This document shows, piece after piece, positions 5,303-13,120 of a DNA stretch of 16,224 nucleotides. Under the pieces are notes generated by a model. That model was given only the letters and a program-made list of their open reading frames with translations, did no database searches and was not told the origin of the DNA. The position numbers were made by a program, and so were the translations under genes. The stretch lies in the NCBI GenBank assembly GCA_023664705.1, contig JAMPFE010000046.1, positions 1 to 16,224 on the forward strand. Direction: 5' to 3'. The first letter of the stretch is position 1. Every line of letters starts with the position of its first letter. The stretch is from Lachnospiraceae bacterium (GTDB lineage: Bacteria; Bacillota; Clostridia; Oscillospirales; Ruminococcaceae).

Positions 5303-6495
5303 GGGAAATTATACTGGCTAAATACGGGGAGATAGCTCTCAAGGGCGACAACAAAAACGCCTTTGAGGATATGCTCCTCAGAAATATAAAAAGGCGGCTG
5401 AAAAGGGTCGGGAAATTCGATTACAGCCGCAGGCAGTCGACGGTGTACATAGAGCCGCTTGACGGCGCGGATATCGACGAGGCCGTGGAACGGCTGAAAA
5501 ACGTTTTCGGGATAGGCGCGATACAAAGGTGCGCGGTGTTCCCGAAGGACTTTCAGACGGTCGCAGACAATCTCGGGGAGTATCTGGAGGGCGCTCTGGG
5601 CGGCGCGAAAACCTTTAAAATCGAGGCGAAGCGCTCCGACAAGACGTTCCCGATGAAGTCCCCCGAGATACAGCAGCGGCTCGGCGACGCGGTTCTGGAC
5701 GCGTTTCCGCACCTCGGCGTGGACGTGCACGAGCCCAAGGTCACGGTGCGGCTGGAGATACGCGACAACGGCGCTTACCTCTCCGCAGAGCGGATAACGG
5801 GCGCAGGCGGTATGCCCGTCGGCAGCAGCGGAAAGGCTCTGCTGATGCTGTCGGGCGGGATAGACTCCCCCGCGGCGGGCTATATGATGGCAAAGCGCGG
5901 GCTGGTCGTCGACTGCATCCACTACGTAAGCCCCCCGTACACCTCCGAGAGAGCGCGGCTGAAGGTCGAGAAGCTCTGCGAGGAGATGACGGAGTTCTGC
6001 GGGGACATTATCTTTTACTGCGTGCCGTTTACCGAAATTCAGGAGGCGCTGCGGGATCACTGCCCCGAGCAGTATTTCACTGTGCTGATGCGCAGGCTGA
6101 TGGTGAAAATCGCCAACAGGATATGCGAAAGAGACGGCTACGGCGCGATAATCACGGGCGAGAGCCTGGCGCAGGTCGCAAGTCAGACGCTTTCGGCGCT
6201 GTACTGCACGAACGCGGCGGCGGAGTTCCCCGTTTTTCGCCCCGTTATAGGAATGGACAAGATCGAGATAACCGAGATCTCACGGAAAATAGGCACTTAT
6301 GAGACCTCGATCTTGCCCTACGAGGACTGCTGCACGGTGTTTTCGCCGAAGCACCCGCGCACAAAGCCGAGGCTTGACGAGGTTCTGGACGCGGAGAGCT
6401 CCTATGATTTCGACAGGATGATCGAGGAGGCTGTCGCGAAGATCGAGGTAAAGCGGTTCAGATACGGAGAGGAGACGGTTTTCTTAGATCAATGA
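5299..6495 (+). CDS. thiI: tRNA 4-thiouridine synthase ThiI
   Basis: Adenylates U8 of tRNA and transfers sulfur to give 4-thiouridine. In other bacteria ThiI can also feed thiazole synthesis. Seen in the 398-aa product: N-terminal ferredoxin-like part (REIILAKYGEIALKG), THUMP domain (about 60-165, with KTFKIEAKRSDKTFPMKS), then a PP-loop ATP pyrophosphatase domain with LLMLSGGIDSPAAGYMM (181-197), GESLAQVASQT (287-297) and the YEDCCTVFSP segment (341-350) holding the sulfur-accepting cysteine region. The rhodanese domain of the E. coli enzyme is absent, as is normal in Gram-positives. That absence fits dependence on the adjacent desulfurase. Both ends overlap neighbours by ATGA. Confidence 0.95.
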   Translation: MREIILAKYGEIALKGDNKNAFEDMLLRNIKRRLKRVGKFDYSRRQSTVYIEPLDGADIDEAVERLKNVFGIGAIQRCAVFPKDFQTVADNLGEYLEGALGGAKTFKIEAKRSDKTFPMKSPEIQQRLGDAVLDAFPHLGVDVHEPKVTVRLEIRDNGAYLSAERITGAGGMPVGSSGKALLMLSGGIDSPAAGYMMAKRGLVVDCIHYVSPPYTSERARLKVEKLCEEMTEFCGDIIFYCVPFTEIQEALRDHCPEQYFTVLMRRLMVKIANRICERDGYGAIITGESLAQVASQTLSALYCTNAAAEFPVFRPVIGMDKIEITEISRKIGTYETSILPYEDCCTVFSPKHPRTKPRLDEVLDAESSYDFDRMIEEAVAKIEVKRFRYGEETVFLDQ

Positions 6496-7022
6496 GGGAG
6501 ATTTGCGACAGGATAAGCGGGCTGGCGGGGCGGCTTGTGGAGAAATGCGCGGCGGAGGGCTTGAAGATATCGACGGCGGAAAGCTGCACGGGAGGAATGA
6601 TCTCGGCGGCTGTGACGGCGGTACCGGGGAGCTCGGCGGTCATAGAACTGGGTATCTGCAGCTATTCCAACAGGATAAAGCGCGATATCCTCGGAGTGAC
6701 CGCGGAGACGCTCGGACGGTTCTCGGAATACAGCATTGCCTGCGCCGAGGAAATGGCAAGGGGAGCCATGAAAATCTCGGGAGCGGACTACGCGGTCGCG
6801 ACAAGCGGCGTTGCGGGTCCCTCGGGAGGGACGGAGGAAAATCCCGTCGGCACGGTCTATATCTGCGCCGCGGGCAGGGACTCGTCCGTCTCGGAGAAAT
6901 TCCTGTTTGAAAACAAAGGCAGGGACAACATAAGGGCGGCAGCGACCGAAAAGGCGCTTGAAATGCTGCTCGACAAAATTTCGGCTGACATAATTGAAAG
7001 GGAAAAGAAAAATGGCTACTAA
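6492..7022 (+). CDS. pncC: CinA C-terminal-type nicotinamide-nucleotide amidohydrolase
   Basis: A 176-aa stand-alone CinA-C domain; known members deamidate nicotinamide mononucleotide to nicotinate mononucleotide (pyridine nucleotide salvage). Seen: STAESCTGGMISAAVT (27-42) with the catalytic Ser of the ESCTGG motif, SYSNRIKRDILGV (57-69) with the conserved Lys, and TSGVAGPSGGTEENPVGTVY (104-123). The N-terminal MoaB-like domain of full CinA is absent, which is common. The start overlaps the thiI stop (ATGA). Its last 11 bases overlap the start of the first sortase gene, so the envelope cluster downstream may be transcribed from the same upstream promoter. Confidence 0.92.
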   Translation: MREICDRISGLAGRLVEKCAAEGLKISTAESCTGGMISAAVTAVPGSSAVIELGICSYSNRIKRDILGVTAETLGRFSEYSIACAEEMARGAMKISGADYAVATSGVAGPSGGTEENPVGTVYICAAGRDSSVSEKFLFENKGRDNIRAAATEKALEMLLDKISADIIEREKKNGY

Positions 7023-8214
7023 CTCAAACAGAAACGGTAACGGTAACAGAAACGGAAACAGAAACGACAGAAACTACGCGCTGGAAAAATTCGACGTTGA
7101 AATAAGGGAGCCTTCGAGAAAGCGACCCACGGGGAAAAAGAAGAAGTACAAGTCCAAAAGTCCTCTTGCGGCGGTTCTCCCGCAGGCAAAGGATTCGGGC
7201 GCGGAAAAGGCGCGCAAGACCCTCCTGCTTCTGGCGATAGCGATACTTATCGGAACGGTCGCGTTCCTTGTGTGGCAGCTCGTCGGGATAGACAAGGGCG
7301 GAAAGCTGAACAGCGATATCGCGAGCGCCGCGGGCTCTCCGATGCCGAGCGGAACGGGCAGCTATCAGCAGCCCTCGTACATAGCAAATCCCACGGCGTC
7401 GATCGCGACGGCGGCGGGCGACCTCGAGCCCGAGATAACCGACCTTACGCCCGTTACCGATACGCCGATACAGGTCGATTTCGACTATCTGAGGCAGCAG
7501 AACCCCGACACGAGGGCGTGGATAAAGATAACGGACACGATGATAAACAACCCCGTTTTGCAGTCGACCGACAACAGCTACTACATCGACCACGACTTCA
7601 ACAAGGAGAGCGCCATTTCGGGGGCGATATTCTCGAGCTATCTGAACACCTGGGACGGCAACGACGACAACACGATACTGTTCGGGCACAATATGTCCAA
7701 CGGCGAGTTCTTCGCTTACGTTATGCATTACGTTCCCGACGACCGCTATTCCGAGCCGCTGTCGTTCTACAAAACGCACCCGACCATACAAATGGCGACG
7801 CCCGAGGGCGGGAACGCGGTGTACAAGATATTCGCGGGCATTATCGTCAACACACAGCAGCAGTACGGCGAGGTTTTCCCGTACATCAACAAGACGCGTT
7901 TCGACGGCGTTGACGATTTCAACAACTACATGATAGAGATAATGGACAGGAGCTGGTTCTTTACCGACGTCGACCTCACCTACGGCGACGAGCTGCTTAC
8001 GCTGTCGACCTGCTACTGGCCTATCGGGCGCGAGGTGGACACGCGCTGGGTGCTGTTCGCGAGAAAGGTGCGCGACGGCGAGAGCGCCTACGTCGACACA
8101 TCCGTCGCGACCCGTAACTATCAGGCAAAATTATTTGATTATTATTATGACGTTATCGAAAGCTCCGGCTGGGGAGGCTCCGTATGGGACCGCTCAAAGC
8201 TGCTGAGCTATTGA
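7012..8214 (+). CDS. srtB: class B sortase, copy 1 (Asn/Arg/Gly-rich N-terminus)
   Basis: Membrane-anchored cysteine transpeptidase of 400 aa. In order: a cytoplasmic Asn/Arg/Gly tract (about 2-21), a basic segment (GKKKKYKSKS), a membrane segment (about 70-92), an extracellular linker (about 93-150), and the sortase domain with FGHNMSNGEFF (H226), TLSTCYWPIG (C334) and TRWVLFARKV (R345). TLSTC plus the SrtB-like insert helix mark class B. The Cys-to-Arg interval is 11. After the Arg it carries an extra tail ending in FDYYYD and GWGGSVWD, shared with the two later copies. Start choice: ATG 7012 with AAGGG about 10 bp upstream; the in-frame TTG at 6994 lacks a ribosome binding site. No sortase substrate is seen nearby. 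Confidence 0.92.
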   Translation: MATNSNRNGNGNRNGNRNDRNYALEKFDVEIREPSRKRPTGKKKKYKSKSPLAAVLPQAKDSGAEKARKTLLLLAIAILIGTVAFLVWQLVGIDKGGKLNSDIASAAGSPMPSGTGSYQQPSYIANPTASIATAAGDLEPEITDLTPVTDTPIQVDFDYLRQQNPDTRAWIKITDTMINNPVLQSTDNSYYIDHDFNKESAISGAIFSSYLNTWDGNDDNTILFGHNMSNGEFFAYVMHYVPDDRYSEPLSFYKTHPTIQMATPEGGNAVYKIFAGIIVNTQQQYGEVFPYINKTRFDGVDDFNNYMIEIMDRSWFFTDVDLTYGDELLTLSTCYWPIGREVDTRWVLFARKVRDGESAYVDTSVATRNYQAKLFDYYYDVIESSGWGGSVWDRSKLLSY

Positions 8215-8272
8215 TAAGTCATGATATATACGGCGAAAAGCCTTAAAATTACTTTTTTGGAGGAAAATTACT

Positions 8273-9436
8273 ATGGCAACGGAAAACAAGGATAACGTGT
8301 TTATGCGCGTTGTAAAATACCTTATCCCCATGGCGGACGACAAGCCCGCCGAGAAAACAAGAAAGATAATCTTTCTGGCGGCGGCGGTCGTGCTTATCGT
8401 CACGGTCGTGATACTTATCGTAAACGGCGTGCACGCGGCTAACGACAGACGTCAGAACAGTGAGCTGAATAACATTTACAGCCACGGAGACTCGTCCTCG
8501 TCGACCTCGAGCACAAGCTCCACGAGCTCCACAAGCTCTTCCTCGACGAGCACCTCAAGCAGCAGCTCTTCCACGTCGAGCACCTCGAGCAGCTCTTCGA
8601 CGAGCACCAGCGACCCCTACGCGGAGGACCCCACCGTTCCCGCCGTTATTCAGGAGGACTTTGACAGTCTTCTGGCTCTGAACCCCGATACCGTGGGCTG
8701 GCTGTCCATCGACGGCGTTATCAGCGGTCTGCCCGTAATGCAGACCACCGACAACAGCTACTACCTCTCTCACGACTTCTACGGAAACTCCAGCAAAATG
8801 GGAACGCTGTACGTTGACTATCATATACCCGTGACCGCGGGCGGAAAGCCCGACAACACCGTTATCTACGGTCATAACGACGCGGGCGCGGAGTATTTCG
8901 GCGGTCTTCCCAATTACTTCAACTACTCGATAGCGACGGGCGACCCCACCAACATAAGCTTCTACAAAAACCACCCGACTATCACGTACAACACCATTTA
9001 CAAGAACTCCACGTACAAGATATTCGGCGGTATCCTCACAAATGTTTACGAGGAGGACGGCGAGGTATTCCCGTACCACACTATCCGCAGCTTCGGAAGC
9101 AAGGCTGAATTTGACAACTTCTGCGCGAATGTTCTCGACCGCAGCAACTTCATCAACCCCGACGTTGACCTGCAGTACGGCGACAAGCTCCTTACGCTGT
9201 CCACCTGTATGTGGGGCTACGGAACTCCCAGCATAAGCACAAGCATCGACGCGCATCTGCGCTGGGTAATCTTCGCGCGCGAGGTCCGCGAGGGCGAAAG
9301 CGCGTCCGTTGACGTAAGCAAGGCATACTACAACCCCGACCCCCTGTTCTTCGACGCCTACTACCAGAACTACGCCGGCGGAAGCTGGGGCGGCAGAAAG
9401 TGGCCGAAGACCATCATCAAGGACTTTGCGGGCTGA
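8273..9436 (+). CDS. srtB: class B sortase, copy 2 (Ser/Thr-rich stalk)
   Basis: A 387-aa sortase. In order: a short cytoplasmic end, a membrane segment (about 32-50), a low-complexity stalk of almost only Ser and Thr (about 73-113), then the catalytic domain with VIYGHNDAGAEYFGG (H201), TLSTCMWGYG (C312) and LRWVIFAREV (R330). The Cys-to-Arg interval is 18, the longest of the three copies. That places an extra 7-9 residues in the loop next to the active site. The tail FFDAYYQNYAGGSWGGRKW is shared with the sister copies. GGAGG lies about 9-10 bp before the ATG. The Ser/Thr stalk is unusual for a sortase and mirrors the stalk of the SpoIID protein of this cluster, suggesting that the enzyme is held away from the membrane. 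Confidence 0.92.
   Translation: MATENKDNVFMRVVKYLIPMADDKPAEKTRKIIFLAAAVVLIVTVVILIVNGVHAANDRRQNSELNNIYSHGDSSSSTSSTSSTSSTSSSSTSTSSSSSSTSSTSSSSSTSTSDPYAEDPTVPAVIQEDFDSLLALNPDTVGWLSIDGVISGLPVMQTTDNSYYLSHDFYGNSSKMGTLYVDYHIPVTAGGKPDNTVIYGHNDAGAEYFGGLPNYFNYSIATGDPTNISFYKNHPTITYNTIYKNSTYKIFGGILTNVYEEDGEVFPYHTIRSFGSKAEFDNFCANVLDRSNFINPDVDLQYGDKLLTLSTCMWGYGTPSISTSIDAHLRWVIFAREVREGESASVDVSKAYYNPDPLFFDAYYQNYAGGSWGGRKWPKTIIKDFAG
8489..8611 (+). repeat. Ser/Thr low-complexity coding repeat (sortase stalk)
   Basis: About 41 codons of almost pure Ser/Thr. The codons are varied (TCC, TCG, AGC, TCT, ACG, ACA), so this is selection for composition rather than a recent slippage repeat. The reverse strand stays open across it, which creates part of a long spurious antisense frame. 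Confidence 0.8.
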
Positions 9437-9471
9437 TAATTTCAATCGCTTCAGCACAAAATAAAAATATT

Positions 9472-9504
9472 CCACGGTCCCCGGGGCTGCCCGAGGGACC
9501 GCGG
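9472..9504 (+). other. strong hairpin between sortase genes 2 and 3
   Basis: CGGTCCC (9475-9481) pairs with GGGACCG (9495-9501), and CGGG (9482-9485) with CCCG (9490-9493), around a GCTG loop. A single bulged A interrupts the stem. Two further G-C pairs follow outside an A-C mismatch. No U-run follows directly, so it is not a standard terminator. An mRNA processing or stability element, or a partial transcription brake, is inferred. Confidence 0.65.
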
Positions 9505-9550
9505 ATAACCGCAAAAACGACTTTTGGATTTTCTGAGAGGATGAGCAATA

Positions 9551-10669
9551 ATGGCAGAAATGGATATGGGTCTCGCTCCGCAAGGCAACAGAAACGGCAA
9601 AAAGAAAAAAAAGCGCAGAAAGCAAAGCTTCTGGAACAGCATTGTAACGGGGCTTTTCCCCTGCAAGGGCGACAGCACGGGCGAGATAGTCCGAAAGCTC
9701 GTGTTCCTTGCGGCGCTTCTGGTGCTTATCGTTGCCGTTGTGCTTATCGCGGCGCATTATCTCCGCTATGCCCGTCTTGACGCGAATACAAGCGCGGGAA
9801 ACGACGGCGAGCAGGGCGCTGTCGACGCGTTTATCGTCGACCTGAAAACCAGAGCGCCCACGCAGGAGCAGATCCAACAGCTGCCGCAGGGCACCATCAA
9901 CGAGGAATACGCCGCGCTCTACGCCGAAAACAACGACTTCATCGGCTGGCTGAGCGTTCCCGGCACAAACGTGAATTACCCCGTTATGCAGACCGACAAC
10001 AACGACGATTATCTGCATACCAACTTCCAGAAGGAATATGCTTTCGAGGGAACGCTTTTCGCGGACTACCGCGGAAAGATAGCTCCCGACGAGATGCCGC
10101 ACAACACGGTCATATACGGGCATAATATGCTGTACAAGTTCCAGTTTTCGGCATTGATGAACTACAAGCGCGACATCGATTTTCTGAGAAACGCGCCCGT
10201 CGTCGACTTCAACACGCTTTATCAGAACAACAAGTACAAGATAATCTCCGTGTTCCTCGCGAATATCGAGGAGGAGCACGGAAAGGTGTTCGACTACACG
10301 GGGGCGACCTACTTCAACAATCAGGCGGAATTTTACGATTTCGTGCTGGAGTGCGAGGACAGAAGCTACTACGACACGGGCGTTGACGTGGAATACGGCG
10401 ACGAATTTCTCACCCTCTCCACCTGCGATCAGGACACGTATATGGACCTGCGGCTTGTCGTGGTCGCGAGAAAGGTAAGACCGGGCGAAAGCCCCGAGGT
10501 CGACGTCGACAGGATAACCCGAAAGAGCAGCGTGAAATTTTTCGACGCGTATTACGAGATATTCGGACAGCTTTGGAACGGCAGAACGTGGGACGTTTCG
10601 CTCGTCAAGGGCTTGGAGGAATACATCGCGGAAAACGGTCTCGAGGACGACCCCGAGGACTACGAATAA
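9551..10669 (+). CDS. srtB: class B sortase, copy 3
   Basis: A 372-aa sortase. In order: a basic cytoplasmic end (GNRNGKKKKKRRK), a membrane segment (about 49-69), a linker, and the catalytic domain with VIYGHNMLYKFQFS (H191), TLSTCDQDTY (C292) and LRLVVVARKV (R301). The Cys-to-Arg interval is 9, close to typical SrtB and shortest of the three. After the Arg come RPGESPEVDVDR, then KFFDAYYEIFG and WNGRTWD (the tail seen in all three copies), and an acidic end. GAGAGG lies 10 bp before the ATG at 9551. A gap of 114 bp with a strong hairpin separates it from copy 2, while only 12 bp separate it from spoIID. Confidence 0.93.
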   Translation: MAEMDMGLAPQGNRNGKKKKKRRKQSFWNSIVTGLFPCKGDSTGEIVRKLVFLAALLVLIVAVVLIAAHYLRYARLDANTSAGNDGEQGAVDAFIVDLKTRAPTQEQIQQLPQGTINEEYAALYAENNDFIGWLSVPGTNVNYPVMQTDNNDDYLHTNFQKEYAFEGTLFADYRGKIAPDEMPHNTVIYGHNMLYKFQFSALMNYKRDIDFLRNAPVVDFNTLYQNNKYKIISVFLANIEEEHGKVFDYTGATYFNNQAEFYDFVLECEDRSYYDTGVDVEYGDEFLTLSTCDQDTYMDLRLVVVARKVRPGESPEVDVDRITRKSSVKFFDAYYEIFGQLWNGRTWDVSLVKGLEEYIAENGLEDDPEDYE

Positions 10670-10681
10670 TTAAGGAGAGCC

Positions 10682-12163
10682 ATGAAAAATCTTTCTTTGG
10701 TCAAAATCATTGCGGCGCTTTGCATATGCAATGTATATCTGTTCACCTGCGGGGTGATAGGCGTTGTCGGCGAAAGCAGCACGGCTGTCGCGGACAGCGA
10801 GCCCGACAAGGAGACGGAGGCTACGGGTCAGGGCACGCAGGACTTCCTGCTCCCCGACAACAACCTCGCCGACCCCGTCACTCCCGACAAGAAAACCGAG
10901 CCGCTTGAAAAAATAAACATCGTAAGCTTCGGGCAGCCCGCTATCGCAAATCAGCCCGTAAGCGTCGATTTCGTCCCCGGAAGGCTCACAGAAAGGCTGC
11001 CGAGCGCCGATACCGTAAGCTCGGGCAGCTCCTCGGAGGACGGATTTGTTATCCAGATGCCCGAGCCCGACCCGCCTCCCGTTTCGACGTTTACTCCCGA
11101 GGATATTCCCAAGCCCATTGAGAGCACCTCGTCGAGCACGGAAACAAGCGAGCCCGACACTCACGAGCCCGAAACCTCCGAGCCCGACGTTTCCGAGCCC
11201 GCTTCAAGCAGCACCGAAAGCAGCACGGAGAGCAGCTCAACGACCGAGACCTCCGAGCCGACGTCTAGCTCAAGCTCCACGAGCTCCTCAAGCTCTTCAA
11301 GCTCTTCGACATCCTCCGTTCCCGTTCAGCCCAGCGAGGTCATCACAAACACCTCCGCGGCAAACGAGATACTGTCCGTAAGCGTAAACGGCGACATAGT
11401 TTCGGGCACGGCGCTCGACATAGTTTCGGGCATCGTCGCAAACGAGGTCGGCGGGGCGTTCGCTCCCGAGGCGATAAAGGCGCAGGCTGTCGCGGCGTAT
11501 ACGTATGTAAAATACTTCAATCTGCGCGGGAGCACGCCGAGCGCCGCTCTCAACGAGCCGAGCGACTCAATAAAGGTGCTTGTCGCCTCGGTCATCGGCG
11601 AGGCTGTCTACTACAACGGCGAGGTAATACAGGCGACCTACTCCGCCTCCTCGGCGGGCTGCACGGCTTCCAGCCAGAACGTCTGGAGCACGAGCCTGCC
11701 GTATCTGCAAAGCGTTTACTGCGAGCTTGACGCGCAATACGACCCGAACTACGGCATAACCAAGAAATTCACCGCGAGCGACATCAAGTCGCGCGTCTAC
11801 AGCACAACGGGCATAACGCTCAGTGGCGACCCGTCGCAGTGGTTCGTTATCGAAAGCCGTAACGAGGGCAAATACGTCGGAAAAATGAACGTTGGCGGCT
11901 ACCATACGTACATAGACAGCGACGGCGATTCCGTCTCCATTACGGGGCGCGTGTTCCGCGAGAGGATAATGAGCTTCGACGTTCGCTCGAGCGCGTTTGA
12001 TATAAGCTACGACAGCGTCGGCGACGAGTTCACGATAACCACCTACGGCTACGGTCACGGCGTGGGAATGAGCCAGAACGGCGCAAACGCCCTCGCGACG
12101 CACCTCGGCTGGAGCTACAAGCAAATTCTGGAATTTTATTACACGGGAACGACCGTGAGATAA
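10682..12163 (+). CDS. spoIID: SpoIID/LytB-domain protein on a Ser/Thr/Pro-rich stalk
   Basis: A 493-aa exported protein. In order: a signal peptide or anchor (about 7-30), an acidic linker, a stalk rich in Ser, Thr, Glu and Pro (about 148-212, with repeated SEPD/SEP words and then nearly pure Ser/Thr), and the SpoIID domain (about 228-493). Motifs: IVANEVGGAFAPEAIKAQAV (251-270) with the Glu aligning with the catalytic Glu of SpoIID, SASSAGCTASSQNVW (321-335), and YGYGHGVGMSQNGA (455-468). Known: SpoIID is a lytic transglycosylase that cuts denuded glycan during engulfment. The stalk and lack of other sporulation genes nearby suggest a vegetative envelope role here, which is inference. AAGGAGAG precedes the ATG. 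No C-terminal sorting signal is present. Confidence 0.9.
   Translation: MKNLSLVKIIAALCICNVYLFTCGVIGVVGESSTAVADSEPDKETEATGQGTQDFLLPDNNLADPVTPDKKTEPLEKINIVSFGQPAIANQPVSVDFVPGRLTERLPSADTVSSGSSSEDGFVIQMPEPDPPPVSTFTPEDIPKPIESTSSSTETSEPDTHEPETSEPDVSEPASSSTESSTESSSTTETSEPTSSSSSTSSSSSSSSSTSSVPVQPSEVITNTSAANEILSVSVNGDIVSGTALDIVSGIVANEVGGAFAPEAIKAQAVAAYTYVKYFNLRGSTPSAALNEPSDSIKVLVASVIGEAVYYNGEVIQATYSASSAGCTASSQNVWSTSLPYLQSVYCELDAQYDPNYGITKKFTASDIKSRVYSTTGITLSGDPSQWFVIESRNEGKYVGKMNVGGYHTYIDSDGDSVSITGRVFRERIMSFDVRSSAFDISYDSVGDEFTITTYGYGHGVGMSQNGANALATHLGWSYKQILEFYYTGTTVR
11123..11317 (+). repeat. Ser/Thr/Glu/Pro stalk repeat in spoIID
   Basis: First part: SEPD/SEP-type words. Second part: Ser-rich, encoded partly by tandem 9-mers (TCAAGCTCT repeated near 11290-11310). 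The repeat unit is a multiple of three, so copy-number change would lengthen or shorten the stalk in frame. Confidence 0.75.
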
Positions 12164-12165
12164 AC

Positions 12166-12195
12166 AAATCGGCAAGGCGAAAACCTTGCCGATTT
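12166..12195. terminator. bidirectional rho-independent terminator
   Basis: A perfect 12-bp stem, AAATCGGCAAGG (12166-12177) with CCTTGCCGATTT (12184-12195), and a CGAAAA loop. It is T-rich after the stem on plus (TTTTGTTATT) and has a shorter T-rich flank on minus (ATTTGTTTAT). It sits 2 bp after the spoIID stop and 2 bp before the end of the convergent GNAT gene, so it ends both units. Confidence 0.9.
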
Positions 12196-12197
12196 TG

Positions 12198-13118
12198 TTA
12201 TTGTCTGATGTAAATGCCCTGCTCCTCGATGTAGTCCTCCATTTCCTCTTTCATGTCCGTCACCCACGTGTCGGATATCTTGGGCTTCTCCTCGGGGATC
12301 TTTTCGGCTTCAATCTCGACCCACGCGGGGCGGAAGCCGCAATTTACCGCGACGTTCTGCGAGCGGATATTCGCCGCCGCGGTTTCGTAAACGGGCATCC
12401 CGCCGCGCTTTATTATCTCGTTTTTCATCAGCAGCACGAGGTAAGTGCCCGCTCCCCTGCCCCGATATTTCGGGAATACGTCGACGCCTATCTGAAGAAA
12501 ACCGGGCGCGTCCTCCGAGCAGCCCGCCATGCCCATTATCTCGTCTCCGTCGTAAGCGCAGACGGCGAGCCTGTCGGGGCGTTTTTCAAGATACCGCTCG
12601 CAGAGCGCGTTCGGAAAGCGCCCGCCGTAGAACGGCTCAAGCTCCCCGCGCGTTTCAAACCATCTCACGGGAAAGCTGTCTGCGGCTTTTACATCGTACT
12701 TCGGCAGGTACTTATGATGCGAAGGGCTGAGCCTGTAACCGTGCTTGTTAAGCTCGCGCTCCAGCACGGCGAGCTTGTCCTGTTCGAAAAGCCAATGCCC
12801 GGTGCCCGGGCTGTCATTCCCAATATAGCCATCATTAGATGTATTAACTTTTCTCTGTAAGGCTATAATGTTATCTATCCCAATATCCGCCATAAATTCA
12901 CGCAGAAACGGATGCAATGCCTCGTCAGCCGAGAGCACGGCGTTTCCGCCAAACGTCGCCATTTGGAAAAAATATTTCTCATCCGAGTACGTTCGCCGCC
13001 CCTCGTTCGCCGCCGAGACTGTGACGACGTTCTCCGCGCGGTCGAAGTCCTCGGGAGCGCAGTTGAAGTCAACGGCGAGCTGCCGCTTTACCATATCAAG
13101 ATATTCGGAAAAATCCAT
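12198..13118 (-). CDS. GNAT family N-acetyltransferase
   Basis: A 306-aa protein, about twice the length of a simple GNAT domain. The catalytic GNAT part is C-terminal (about 185-266): LAVCAYDGDEIMGMAG, FLQIGVDVFPKYRGRGAG (acetyl-CoA loop) and YETAAANIRSQNVAVNCGF. The N-terminal 180 residues resemble no domain I can name; they contain TFGGNAVLSADEALHPFL, suggesting a degenerate second GNAT-like or substrate-binding half. Start: ATG 13118 with GGAGGT 6 bp upstream. A longer frame to 13166 exists but would overlap the previous gene by 46 bp and has no ribosome binding site. It begins 2 bp after the Vat-like gene ends. Around 12825-12895 the DNA is clearly more AT-rich than the rest. Substrate unknown. 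Confidence 0.88.
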   Translation of the reverse strand: MDFSEYLDMVKRQLAVDFNCAPEDFDRAENVVTVSAANEGRRTYSDEKYFFQMATFGGNAVLSADEALHPFLREFMADIGIDNIIALQRKVNTSNDGYIGNDSPGTGHWLFEQDKLAVLERELNKHGYRLSPSHHKYLPKYDVKAADSFPVRWFETRGELEPFYGGRFPNALCERYLEKRPDRLAVCAYDGDEIMGMAGCSEDAPGFLQIGVDVFPKYRGRGAGTYLVLLMKNEIIKRGGMPVYETAAANIRSQNVAVNCGFRPAWVEIEAEKIPEEKPKISDTWVTDMKEEMEDYIEEQGIYIRQ

Positions 13119-13120
13119 AA

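Noticed and set aside
6994..7011. TTG start for sortase 1 (six codons longer)
   Set aside because: No ribosome binding site upstream; the ATG at 7012 has AAGGG upstream at about 10 bp.
8555..10279. 574-codon antisense frame over the sortases
   Set aside because: Arises from GC-biased codons on the coding strand. No family motifs or ribosome binding site, and the plus genes have full motif support.
10682..12163. LPXTG or NPQTN sorting signal in the SpoIID protein
   Set aside because: The C-terminus is the catalytic fold ending in YYTGTTVR. There is no hydrophobic segment with a basic tail.
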